DNA of 64,000 nucleotides from Lawsonibacter hominis (GTDB taxonomy: Bacteria > Bacillota > Clostridia > Oscillospirales > Oscillospiraceae), in NCBI RefSeq assembly GCF_014287895.1, contig NZ_JACOPP010000007.1, forward strand, positions 66,768-130,767. Reading direction: 5' to 3'. Positions 44,029-51,856 of the stretch are shown piece by piece. The position numbers were made by a program, and so were the translations under genes. Every line of letters begins with the position of its first letter. Positions within the stretch are counted from its first letter, which is position 1. Below the pieces are notes generated by a model. It was not told where the DNA came from and ran no database searches. It worked only from the letters and a program-made list of their open reading frames with translations.

Positions 44029-45093
44029 TTACGCTTCGTCGTTCTTCGGGCGGCTCTTTTTCAGCTCCGCCACGCCGTCCACTTCCACCTGGCCCTTCTC
44101 CTCTTCCAGCAGATCCCGGCCCAGGGTCTTCTTGATGGCGCGGATCACGTCCATCTTGTCCGGGACGATCTGCCACTCCACCATGCCCACGGGGATGTAG
44201 GTGTTGGGAGTGCCCACGCGGACGATGGGGGCCTTGAGGGCGCCCGCCTCCCGCTCGGTGACCTGGGCGGCGATCTCGGCGCCGAAGCCGCCGCGGACGT
44301 TGGCCTCATGGGCGATGACCAGATGGCCGGTCTTGCGCACGGAGGCCAGAACCGTCTCGATGTCAAAGGGGATCAGGGTGCGGGGGTCGATGATCTCGCA
44401 GGAGATGCCCTGCTTCTCCAGATCGTCGGCGGCGGCCAGGGCGTCCTTGAGCAGCTTGTGCCATGCCACGATGGTCACGTCGGTGCCCTCCCGGCGGACG
44501 CGGGCCTTCCCGAAGGGGATCAGGGCGTCCTTCTCCTTCTCGGGGATGTCGGCCTCCTCGGTGTAGATGGTGGTGCGGCAGTCCAGCCAGAGCACGGGGT
44601 CGTTGTCCCGGATGGCGTACTTCATCATGCCGTAGGCATCCTCGGGGAAGGTGGGCACGGCGATCTTCAGGCCGGGGTAGTTCATCATCCAGCCCTCGAT
44701 GCACTCGGAGTGGTGGGCGCCGCACTGGGAGCCGATGCCCTGAGCGGAGCGGATGACCATGGGCACGGGGACCTTCTGGTTGGACAGCCAGTACTCCTTG
44801 CAGGCGCCGTGGGCCACTTCGTTCATGGCCAGCACCAGGAAGTCGGGGTACATGAACTCCACAATGGGACGCAGGCCCATCCAGGCCATGCCCACGGCGA
44901 TGCCGGTGAAGCCCTTCTCATCCAGGGGCATGTCCATGACGCGCTCCGGGAAGGTCTGGAACAGGGAGTACATCTTGCTGATGGCGCCGCCGAAGACGCC
45001 CACGTCCTCGCCCATGTAATAGACCTTGGAGTCCCGCTGCATCTCCTCAAACACCGCGGCCTCCAGGGCCTGCGCATAGCTGACATGTCTCAT
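44029..45093 (-). CDS. acoB: 2-oxoacid/acetoin dehydrogenase E1 beta subunit
   Basis: 354 residues. YMGEDVGVFGG near residue 25, GFTGIAVGMAWMGLRPIVEFMYPDF, and SQCGAHHSECIEGWMMNYPGLKIAVP are typical. Pairs with E1 alpha, whose stop overlaps the start (TAATG). The C-terminal 30 residues are Glu/Lys-rich. Assigned to the acetoin type by neighbours (AcoX); pyruvate- or branched-chain-type substrates are not excluded. Confidence 0.88.
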   Translation of the reverse strand: MRHVSYAQALEAAVFEEMQRDSKVYYMGEDVGVFGGAISKMYSLFQTFPERVMDMPLDEKGFTGIAVGMAWMGLRPIVEFMYPDFLVLAMNEVAHGACKEYWLSNQKVPVPMVIRSAQGIGSQCGAHHSECIEGWMMNYPGLKIAVPTFPEDAYGMMKYAIRDNDPVLWLDCRTTIYTEEADIPEKEKDALIPFGKARVRREGTDVTIVAWHKLLKDALAAADDLEKQGISCEIIDPRTLIPFDIETVLASVRKTGHLVIAHEANVRGGFGAEIAAQVTEREAGALKAPIVRVGTPNTYIPVGMVEWQIVPDKMDVIRAIKKTLGRDLLEEEKGQVEVDGVAELKKSRPKNDEA

Positions 45094-46079
45094 TACAGCT
45101 TTCCTCCTTCCGTGTTGGAGAAGATCTTGTCGGCGCCCTTGGTCATATTGCCGGTCAGGCGGGGCTGCTGATAGGCCCACTCGAAGGCCTCGGCGATCTC
45201 GTTCTTGACCTCCTTGGCGTAGCCCTTGAGCTCCTCCTCGGTACACACGCCCATCTCCTGCAGAACTTTCTCAAAGCGGACGATGGGATCCGGGTACTTC
45301 TCGGTCATGCGGGCGTCCCGCTCGGGGGTCTCGTACTCCCGGGGGTCGCCGAAGTAGTGGCCGCACTTGCGGTAGGTCATGATCTCCAGCAGCGCGGGCT
45401 CCCCGCGGCGGGCCCCCTCCATGGCGGCCTCCATGGCCTCCCGGATGGCGATGGGATCCTGGCCCCACACGCTGACGCCCTTGACGTTGAAGCCGGCGGC
45501 CCGGCCGGAGATCTCGGAGCACTTGCACTCCTTCTCAGTGGGGGTGGTCATGGCCACGCCGTTGTTGACAATGACGTACACGATGGGCAGGTCAAACAGG
45601 GAGGCGAAGTTCATGGACTCGTACAGGCCGCCCATCTGGGCGCCGCCGTCGCCGTTGATGGTGACCACCACGCCGGGCTTGTTCTGCAGCTTCAGAGCCA
45701 TGGCCACGCCGGTGTCGTAGAGCCAGTCCGCGCCGATCAGGCCGTCGATGGGCAGCAGGTGCAGATCCCGGATGTCCTGCTGGTGATAGTCGCCTCCGAT
45801 GCCCATGTTGTAGCCGGTGGTGCGCTCCAGCATGCCGGCCACGTAGAGCTTCATATCGCACAGGGACAGGCAGCCGTGGTTGCGGTGATAGGGCTTGATG
45901 TAGTCATCGGGGCCGATGCAGGGCATGAGGCCGCCTTCCAGGGCCTCCTGGTTGGTGCCGAAGTGGAACATGCCCACCAGCTTGCCTTTTTTGCTTTCCG
46001 TGGCGATCTTTTTGTCGAACAGACGGGCCTTCTGCATGATTTTGTACATCTCAACGAGTTGTTCCTTGCTGTAGGCCAT
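45093..46079 (-). CDS. acoA: 2-oxoacid/acetoin dehydrogenase E1 alpha subunit (ThDP)
   Basis: 328 residues. ThDP motif INGDGGAQMGGLYESMNFASLFDLPIVYVIVNNG (GDG...NN). Also MFHFGTNQEALEGG and YHRNHGCLSL. Decarboxylates or cleaves a 2-oxo or hydroxy-ketone substrate and passes the acyl unit to the lipoyl protein. The length matches AcoA. Confidence 0.9.
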   Translation of the reverse strand: MAYSKEQLVEMYKIMQKARLFDKKIATESKKGKLVGMFHFGTNQEALEGGLMPCIGPDDYIKPYHRNHGCLSLCDMKLYVAGMLERTTGYNMGIGGDYHQQDIRDLHLLPIDGLIGADWLYDTGVAMALKLQNKPGVVVTINGDGGAQMGGLYESMNFASLFDLPIVYVIVNNGVAMTTPTEKECKCSEISGRAAGFNVKGVSVWGQDPIAIREAMEAAMEGARRGEPALLEIMTYRKCGHYFGDPREYETPERDARMTEKYPDPIVRFEKVLQEMGVCTEEELKGYAKEVKNEIAEAFEWAYQQPRLTGNMTKGADKIFSNTEGGKL

Positions 46080-46116
46080 ATCACGATACTCCTTTCTGAT
46101 TCAGGGGCGGAAGGGC

Positions 46117-46356
46117 TCAGTCCTCCTCAATGTAGCCGATCACAGCGCCTACGTCGTAGGTCTCGCCCACCTGGCCGGTAATCTCGGTGATCACGCCGTC
46201 GTACAGAGACTCCACCTGGGCGTTCATCTTCTCCGTCTTGATCTCGCAGAGCTCCTGGTCCTCCTCCACGTGGTCGCCCACCTTTACGTGCCATTCCAGG
46301 ATCTGGCCGGTCTTCATCTCGGAGCCGAGCTTGGGGATGTTGATTTCCTGTTTCAT
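46117..46356 (-). CDS. Stand-alone lipoyl (biotinyl-like) carrier protein
   Basis: 79 residues, consisting of one lipoyl domain only: INIPKLGSEMKTGQILEW, VGDHVEEDQELCEIKTEKMNAQV with Lys43 as the modification site, GETYDVGAVIGYI. Normally this domain is fused to the E2 catalytic domain; here the E2 at 46756-47493 lacks it. ATG 46356 has GGAG about 10 nt upstream. TEKMN is intermediate between lipoyl (DKA) and biotinyl (MKM) signatures, but the operon makes lipoyl likely. Confidence 0.88.
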   Translation of the reverse strand: MKQEINIPKLGSEMKTGQILEWHVKVGDHVEEDQELCEIKTEKMNAQVESLYDGVITEITGQVGETYDVGAVIGYIEED

Positions 46357-46388
46357 GTGGTTCAATCTCCTTTTTTGTTTTTTGGGGG

Positions 46389-46751
46389 TTACTCAAACTT
46401 TAAATAGACGGTAATGATGGCCAGTGCAGCCACCAGGGTGTCTCCCGCGCCCATCTCGGCCACGTGAAGCCCCTTTTCCGAAGCCCCGCCCGGGGCGGGG
46501 ATGATCTCCACGTCGTCATAAAAGCGTACCGGCTGGCGCAGCGCCTCCAGATCCAGCGCCTCCGGTCTGGGGCAGCAGATTTTAATCCGCAGGGCGATCC
46601 GTTCCGGTCCGGCGCCATGGATCTCACGCACGCCCGCCATGCAGCAATGACTCATGGCGTCCTTGACGGCTTTCAGCGCCGCGCCGGTCATGTCCCCGCC
46701 GTGCATGTCCACGCCGGTGCCGATCTCGATCAGATACCGCTTGCGTTCCAC
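46389..46751 (-). CDS. Lin0512-family protein
   Basis: 120 residues starting RYLIEIGTGVDMHGGDMTGAALKAVKDAMSHCCM..., which matches the Lin0512 family of unknown function. GTG start with GGAGGA about 9 nt upstream, 4 nt after the E2 stop. Its place inside a dehydrogenase-complex operon suggests a helper or small-molecule-binding role; nothing more can be said. Confidence 0.75.
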   Translation of the reverse strand: MERKRYLIEIGTGVDMHGGDMTGAALKAVKDAMSHCCMAGVREIHGAGPERIALRIKICCPRPEALDLEALRQPVRFYDDVEIIPAPGGASEKGLHVAEMGAGDTLVAALAIITVYLKFE

Positions 46752-46755
46752 GGCC

Positions 46756-47493
46756 CTAGTCCTCCCCGGGGGCGGGGCGCTTATGGTACATCCAGGTCCA
46801 GGGGTCCTGAAGCACCTTGTCCAGGGAGGTGAAGAAGCTGGTCACCTCGCTGCCGTCGCACAGGCCGTGGTCAATGGTCAGGGCGAAGGTGGTCAGGTTG
46901 GCGGGCACGATGGCATCGTCTTCTCCAAACACCGGGACCCGGCGGTTGCGGTTGATGCCCATGATGGCCCCCTGGGGCGGGGAAAGGAAGGGCTGCTGGC
47001 TGTCAATGAGCGAGCCGCCCATATTGGAGACCGAGAAGGTGCCCCCTTCCAGCTTGATCCGCATGAGCTTGCCCTTCTTCAGGTATTCATAGGTCTTTTT
47101 CAGCTCGGCGGAGACCTCCTCGATATCTTTGCGGTCCACATGTTCCAGTACGGGCTCCATCAGCACGCCGTTGAAGGAGGCCAACACGTTGATGTTGATA
47201 TCCTCGTAGTAGATGATCTGCCCGTTCTGCCGGGACGCGTTGAGGGCCATGTTCTCTTCCAGGGCGCAGGCGGCCGCCTTGACGTAGAGATCGCCGAAAG
47301 AGACCTTGATCCCCTTCTGCTCCAGCAGCTCCTTTCGGAACTGCATGACCCGGCTGACCTCCAGGTGGACCTGGCCGGTGCCTTGGGGATATTCGTGCTT
47401 GCTGAAGGTCATCCGCTCGGCGATCACCTTGCGCATGCCCTCCAGCGGCACGACCTGACGGATTGCTCTGCCCTGCTCGTCGATCTGTGCCAT
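46756..47493 (-). CDS. 2-oxoacid dehydrogenase E2, catalytic (acyltransferase) domain only
   Basis: 245 residues. The E2 core includes PLEGMRKVIAERMTFS, VSFGDLYVKAAACALEENMALNA, GTFSVSNMGG and the active-site DHGLCDGSEV (family DHRxxDG, His and Asp kept). No lipoyl domain and no peripheral-subunit-binding domain, which usually precede the core. ATG 47493 is chosen because GGAGGA is 8 nt away; an ATG two codons earlier is too close. Sigma-54 promoter 45 bp upstream. Confidence 0.9.
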   Translation of the reverse strand: MAQIDEQGRAIRQVVPLEGMRKVIAERMTFSKHEYPQGTGQVHLEVSRVMQFRKELLEQKGIKVSFGDLYVKAAACALEENMALNASRQNGQIIYYEDININVLASFNGVLMEPVLEHVDRKDIEEVSAELKKTYEYLKKGKLMRIKLEGGTFSVSNMGGSLIDSQQPFLSPPQGAIMGINRNRRVPVFGEDDAIVPANLTTFALTIDHGLCDGSEVTSFFTSLDKVLQDPWTWMYHKRPAPGED

Positions 47494-47537
47494 TGCCATT
47501 CCTCCAATCGTTGATTTCGGGTTCTGCCGTTTTAAAA

Positions 47538-47554
47538 AGCAAACGGCGTGCCAA
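47538..47554 (-). promoter_or_regulatory. Sigma-54 promoter of the E2-aco operon
   Basis: Minus strand TTGGCACGCCGTTTGCT, full match to the -24/-12 consensus with GG-N10-GC. Confidence 0.9.
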
Positions 47555-47616
47555 TTTCCAAAAAGCGGCGGGGCGCTCGTACCGCCCCGGTTTGCCGCCG
47601 CATGGACGGAAAGGGG

Positions 47617-47633
47617 GTTCTACATTTTAGACG
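47617..47633. promoter_or_regulatory. Upstream activator site candidate (E2-aco operon)
   Basis: GTTCTACATTTTAGACG about 70 bp upstream of the sigma-54 element; dyad TCTA-N5-TAGA. An adjacent dyad GGTGTATCC-TTT-GGAAACACC (47633-47653) resembles GGTGTTTCC at 61334-61342. Confidence 0.55.
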
Positions 47634-47663
47634 GTGTATCCTTTGGAAACACCGCCGGACAGG

Positions 47664-47696
47664 GTGAACGGGACCGCCGCCGGCGGTCCCGTTCAC
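47664..47696. terminator. Palindrome between fabZ-like gene and E2 promoter region
   Basis: 16-bp arms GTGAACGGGACCGCCG / CGGCGGTCCCGTTCAC. Likely end of the acyl-CoA dehydrogenase-fabZ transcript; no T-run. Confidence 0.5.
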
Positions 47697-47724
47697 GGGG
47701 TGAGGAAGGCTGCAAAGGCTGCAG

Positions 47725-48144
47725 CTATGCGTCTTTATAGCAGACCACCAGTTCGGCCTGGCAGGCGCACTGCCCCTCTACCGCCGCCTCGGTGCGAAAG
47801 GTGTAAAACCCCTTCCGCTCCGAGACGAACCGTGCGGAAAGCGTCAGCCGGTCGCCGGGCTGGACCTTGCGCCGGAAGGAGGCCGACGCGATCCCGGCGA
47901 AGATGGGAAGCATTCCGCTCCCGTCGCGGTTAAGCCAGAGGGCGCAGGTCTGCGCCAGGGCTTCGATGATCAGGACGCCGGGGAAAATGGGATTGCCGGG
48001 AAAGTGCCCCTGAAAACAGGGTTCGGAATGGGATATGTTTTTCAGCGCCGTACACCCGTCCTCCCGCAGCTCCAGCACGCGGTCCACCATGAGCATGGGG
48101 GCGCGGTGAGGCAGCAGCGTCAGGACGTCTTCCGCCGGGACCAT
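47725..48144 (-). CDS. FabZ-like 3-hydroxyacyl dehydratase
   Basis: 139 residues, hot-dog fold. Active-site His in GHFPGNPIFPGVLIIEALAQT, preceded by LLPHRAPMLMVDRVL. FabZ dehydrates 3-hydroxyacyl-ACP. In this catabolic, sigma-54-controlled setting a CoA substrate or another role is possible. Start overlaps the acyl-CoA dehydrogenase stop (TGATG). Confidence 0.88.
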   Translation of the reverse strand: MVPAEDVLTLLPHRAPMLMVDRVLELREDGCTALKNISHSEPCFQGHFPGNPIFPGVLIIEALAQTCALWLNRDGSGMLPIFAGIASASFRRKVQPGDRLTLSARFVSERKGFYTFRTEAAVEGQCACQAELVVCYKDA

Positions 48145-49277
48145 CAGCGCAGCAGCTGACCGGCGATGACCACCCGCTGGACCTGGTTGGTCCCCTCGTA
48201 GATCTGGAGGATCTTGGCGTCCCGCAGCAGCTTCTCCACCGGATACTCGCGGCTGTAGCCGTAGCCGCCCAGCACCTGCACCGCGTCCCCGGCCACCTTG
48301 AACGCCACGTCGCCGGCGTAGCATTTGGCCACGGCGGCCTCTTTGCCGTAGGGCAGGTGGGCCTCTGCCAGCTGCAGGGTGTGGATGACCATCTGGCGGG
48401 CGGTCTCAACGCCGATCTCCATATCGGCCAGCATAAACTGGATGGCCTGGAGTTTGGCGATGGGCTTGCCGAAGCAGATACGCTCCTTGGCATACTTGAC
48501 CGCCTCGTCCACCGCCCGCTGGGCCAGGCCAACGGCGCTGGCAGCCACAAAGGGCCGGGCCAGATCCAGGGTCTGCATGGCGTATTTGAATCCCTCGCCC
48601 TCCTTGCCCAGCAGGTGGTCGGCGGGGATGCGCACGTTATCAAAGACCAAAGAGGCGGTATCGGAGGTGCGGATGCCCATCTTGTCCTCGTGCTTGTCCA
48701 CGGAGAAGCCCGCGCGGTCGCGCTCCACGATGAAGGCGGACAGGCCTTTCACGCCGGCGTCCCGGTTGGTGGAGGCGAACACCACAAAGATGTCGGCATA
48801 GGTGGAGTTGGTGATAAAGCACTTGGTGCCGTTGATGACGTACTCGTCGCCCTCCCGGACCGCGGTGGTGCGGCAGGCGGCGGCGTCGGACCCGGCGCCC
48901 GCCTCGGTCAGGGCAAAGGCGCCCAGGCCGCCGCCCACGATCACGTCGGCGTACATCTTCTTCTGCTCCGGGGTGCCGTGCATCAGCACGGGCTTCAGGC
49001 TCAGGGTCGTGCCCATCAGGGTGGTGGCAAAGCCCAGGTCGTACTTGGCGAATTCCTCCATGACGGCCGCCACGGTCACATAGTCGATGCCGCCTCCGCC
49101 ATACTCCTCGGGGATCTCCAGACAGTGGTAACCGATCTCCATCGCCTTCTTGTAACTCTCCAGTGGGAAGACGCCGTCCCGGTCCCACTGGGCGGCGTAG
49201 GGCTTGATCTCCTTCTCACAAAAATCATGCGCCATGGCGACCAGACTCTTCTGGTCCTCGTTCAGAATGTATCCCAT
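48144..49277 (-). CDS. Acyl-CoA dehydrogenase
   Basis: 377 residues. FAD enzyme: ALTEAGAGSDAAACRTTA, ITNSTYADIFVVFA, LGGYGYSREYPVEKLLRDAK and catalytic Glu in QIYEGTNQVQR near the C-terminus, the position of short-chain (butyryl-type) enzymes. Passes electrons to EtfAB encoded in the same island. ATG 49277. Confidence 0.93.
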   Translation of the reverse strand: MGYILNEDQKSLVAMAHDFCEKEIKPYAAQWDRDGVFPLESYKKAMEIGYHCLEIPEEYGGGGIDYVTVAAVMEEFAKYDLGFATTLMGTTLSLKPVLMHGTPEQKKMYADVIVGGGLGAFALTEAGAGSDAAACRTTAVREGDEYVINGTKCFITNSTYADIFVVFASTNRDAGVKGLSAFIVERDRAGFSVDKHEDKMGIRTSDTASLVFDNVRIPADHLLGKEGEGFKYAMQTLDLARPFVAASAVGLAQRAVDEAVKYAKERICFGKPIAKLQAIQFMLADMEIGVETARQMVIHTLQLAEAHLPYGKEAAVAKCYAGDVAFKVAGDAVQVLGGYGYSREYPVEKLLRDAKILQIYEGTNQVQRVVIAGQLLR

Positions 49278-49342
49278 CGTTGTGTTCCTCCTCAAAAAAT
49301 GATTGTGATGCTGGGGTGAAGCATCCGGCTGCTTGTTTACCC

Positions 49343-49359
49343 TGCAAGCCGCATGCCAA
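49343..49359 (-). promoter_or_regulatory. Sigma-54 promoter of the acyl-CoA dehydrogenase-fabZ operon
   Basis: Minus strand TTGGCATGCGGCTTGCA, GG-N10-GC, about 65 bp upstream of the start codon. Confidence 0.85.
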
Positions 49360-49428
49360 ATTGAAACGTCCGAACCGGAGCGCCTAGAGGGGCTCGGGCG
49401 GAGAAAATGTTTCTTTTTTTGCACTTTG

Positions 49429-49445
49429 GGTCTAAAAAGTAGCCG
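49429..49445. promoter_or_regulatory. Upstream activator site candidate (acyl-CoA dehydrogenase)
   Basis: Minus strand CGGCTACTTTTTAGACC, about 75-80 bp upstream of the sigma-54 element; shares TACTTTTTA-x-AC with 61318-61334. Confidence 0.5.
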
Positions 49446-49452
49446 CTTTTTG

Positions 49453-50760
49453 TTAGGGCAGCAGGCCCAGCCGCTTGGCGCCCTCGGTCAGTTCGTCCCG
49501 AAAGTCCGGGTGCGCCAGGGAAATCAGGGCCCGGGCCCGGTCGCCCATGGTCAGCACCTTTAGGTTGACGCAGCCGTACTCGGTGGCCACGTACTGTACG
49601 TCGGACCGGGCGGTGGTCACCGCCGTTCCCGCCGGGAAGGAGGAGACGATGCGGCTGCTGGAGACGCCGTTTTTTTGGTGCGAGCTGGTCAGCGCGATAA
49701 AGGACTTGCCGCCTTTGGACATCTGCGCGCCCCGGACGTAGTCCACCTGCCCGCCCACGGCGCTCTGCTGTTTGCCGCCCAGGCAGTCGGCCGCCACCTG
49801 GCCGTACAGGTCCACTGCCATAGCGGTGTTCACGCTGATCATATTGTCGTTGCGGGCAATGGTATACGGATCGTTGACGAAGGAGAAGGGGGCGAAATGG
49901 AAGTCCGGGTTGTGATCCACGTAATCGTACAGCGCCCGGGTGCCCAGGGCAAACGAGGTCACCGCCTTCCCCGGCAGAAAGCTTTTGCGCCGGTTGGTGA
50001 CCACGCCCAGCTTGGTCAGCTCCATCATGGAGTCGGTATACATTTCCGTGTGGATGCCCAGGTCGTTTTTCTCCCGCAGGCCAAAGCCGACCGCGTTGGA
50101 GATCCCGCCCAGGCCCAGCTGCAGGGTCGCGCCGTCGGGGATCAGGGCGACGATATGGCTGGACAGCGTCTCGAGCGTCTCGTCCAGGGGCAGGTTGGGG
50201 ACCATGTCCGACTGGTCCGCCGCCTCCACCACGATATCGGCCTGGGAGATATGGATCTTGTTTTTTTCGCCGTAAACATAGGGCGCGTTGGGGTTGACCT
50301 GAAGCACCACCGTGTCCGCCAGTTCCCGGACATAGTCGTGGAACGTGGTGCCGTAGGCGCCGTAGCTCATGTAGCCCTCCTCGTCGGGCGGCGACACCTC
50401 CAAAAACGCGATGTTGGGCCGGGCGACTTCGCGGCACCACAGGTCGATCTGACTGAGGTGGAAGGAGGTAAAGGTAGTCAGGCCGTTCTGGATGCCGGTG
50501 CGGCACCCGGCGCCGGCAAAATAAGTCGTGGTGGAAAAGTGGCCCTTTGCCTCGGGGGTAAAAATGGGCAGCTGGCGGTTGATCATGCCGTGGCAGAGCA
50601 CCACGCCCTCCAGCTCGTCCCTGCGCTGGTAGAGGGCGTCGATCAGCGGATAGGCGATGCTGGACGAGGTCCCCGCGTAGATCCGGTCCCCGTTACGGAC
50701 CACCTGCACGGCCTGCGCCGGTGTGCGCAGCTTTTCCTGATATTGTGTTTTCCAGTCCAT
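49453..50760 (-). CDS. Acetate/4-hydroxybutyrate-type CoA-transferase
   Basis: 435 residues, acetyl-CoA hydrolase/transferase family. Catalytic Glu in LGIHTEMYTDSMMEL; LQLGLGGISNAVGFGL and FALGTRALYDYVDHNP are family segments. Closest in layout to 4-hydroxybutyrate or butyryl-CoA:acetate CoA-transferases. Probably activates the pathway acid by exchange with acetyl-CoA. Preceded by its own sigma-54 element, divergent from the SDR gene. Confidence 0.9.
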   Translation of the reverse strand: MDWKTQYQEKLRTPAQAVQVVRNGDRIYAGTSSSIAYPLIDALYQRRDELEGVVLCHGMINRQLPIFTPEAKGHFSTTTYFAGAGCRTGIQNGLTTFTSFHLSQIDLWCREVARPNIAFLEVSPPDEEGYMSYGAYGTTFHDYVRELADTVVLQVNPNAPYVYGEKNKIHISQADIVVEAADQSDMVPNLPLDETLETLSSHIVALIPDGATLQLGLGGISNAVGFGLREKNDLGIHTEMYTDSMMELTKLGVVTNRRKSFLPGKAVTSFALGTRALYDYVDHNPDFHFAPFSFVNDPYTIARNDNMISVNTAMAVDLYGQVAADCLGGKQQSAVGGQVDYVRGAQMSKGGKSFIALTSSHQKNGVSSSRIVSSFPAGTAVTTARSDVQYVATEYGCVNLKVLTMGDRARALISLAHPDFRDELTEGAKRLGLLP

Positions 50761-50812
50761 GGATGCACTTCCTTTCTGGGTTGGAGGCTTTTCTGCTCCT
50801 GCAAGTCATCAA

Positions 50813-50829
50813 AGCAAACGCCGTGCCAA
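50813..50829 (-). promoter_or_regulatory. Sigma-54 promoter of the CoA-transferase gene
   Basis: Minus strand TTGGCACGGCGTTTGCT, full consensus. Lies 20 bp from the divergent sigma-54 element of the SDR gene. Confidence 0.9.
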
Positions 50830-50849
50830 CTCTCCGCCCCGGAGACAAG

Positions 50850-50866
50850 TTGGCACGGCGGTTGCT
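50850..50866 (+). promoter_or_regulatory. Sigma-54 promoter of the SDR gene
   Basis: TTGGCACGGCGGTTGCT, full consensus, 40 bp before the start codon. The 20 bp between this and the opposite element contains CTCCGCCCCGGAG. Confidence 0.9.
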
Positions 50867-50905
50867 TTCCAACCAGAACAGATCAGAAAAGGAGGAACGC
50901 CATCT

Positions 50906-51646
50906 ATGGAGTTATTGCGGGGAAAGGCGGCCATCGTGACAGGAGCAAGCCGGGGCATCGGCCTGGGGATCGCCTGCGCGCTGGCGCGGGAGGGGGCGGA
51001 CCTGGTGGTCCACGCCACCCGGGAGGAGCACCTGGAGCCGGTCCGTGCACAGGCGGAGCGCTGGGGGGTGCGCTGCGTGACGGCGGCGGGGGACGTCGCC
51101 CAGCCGGAGACGGCCCGGCTGCTGACCCAGATCGCCCTGGAACGGCTGGGGCGGCTGGATATTGCGGTGAGCTGCGCCGGCGTCAACCAGGACGGGATGC
51201 TGCACAGGCTCAGCGACGAGGCGTGGGAGCGGGTGCTGGCGGTCAATCTGAGCGGGGTCTTTTATCTGACCCGCTCCGCCGCGCAGGTCATGCGCGCGCA
51301 GCGCTCCGGGCGCATCATCAATATCAGCTCGGTGGCCCGGAACGGGAATCTGGGACAGTCCAATTATGCCGCTGCAAAAGCCGGGGTAGCGGCCCTCACC
51401 CAGACCGCCGCGCTGGAGCTGGGCCCCTTTGGGGTGACCTGCAACACGGTCTGCCCGGGCTTTATCGACACCGATATGACCCGGGGCGTCCCGGACGCCG
51501 CCCGTGAACGGATGCTCAGCCGCATCCCGGCCCGCCGCAGCGGCCGGCCGGAGGAGGTGGGGGATGCAGTGGCCTTCCTGGCCTCCGATCGGGCCGCCTA
51601 TATCAACGGACAGACGCTGGATGTGAGCGGCGGGCTGATCCTGTAA
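50906..51646 (+). CDS. Short-chain dehydrogenase/reductase (FabG-like)
   Basis: 246 residues. Cofactor motif TGASRGIGLGIA (about 13-24), catalytic Ser in INISSVARNG, Tyr-x3-Lys in SNYAAAKAG, C-terminal LDVSGGLIL. GGAGGAACGC precedes the ATG. Probably acts on a 3-oxoacyl/3-hydroxyacyl thioester or another alcohol of the pathway. Confidence 0.92.
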   Translation: MELLRGKAAIVTGASRGIGLGIACALAREGADLVVHATREEHLEPVRAQAERWGVRCVTAAGDVAQPETARLLTQIALERLGRLDIAVSCAGVNQDGMLHRLSDEAWERVLAVNLSGVFYLTRSAAQVMRAQRSGRIINISSVARNGNLGQSNYAAAKAGVAALTQTAALELGPFGVTCNTVCPGFIDTDMTRGVPDAARERMLSRIPARRSGRPEEVGDAVAFLASDRAAYINGQTLDVSGGLIL

Positions 51647-51653
51647 GCAGAAC

Positions 51654-51690
51654 CAGCCGCCGCACCCAACGGTGCGGCGGCTGATTTTGT
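51654..51690 (+). terminator. Terminator of the SDR gene
   Basis: CAGCCGCCGCACC / GGTGCGGCGGCTG, loop CAAC, followed by ATTTTGTT. Confidence 0.75.
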
Positions 51691-51856
51691 TCTCCAGACG
51701 GTCCCGAAAGGATGCAGGACGGGGAGGGCTCGATTTTTTGTAAAAGCGTCACCCGATCCGTCCTGAGAAACGTCCGTTCCGACGCCCGTCCCCCGGGGGA
51801 TTCCCGCCTGCCCCTGCGGGTGAATTCTGCGAAGCGTACGCGAACGAGGGGTTGGC

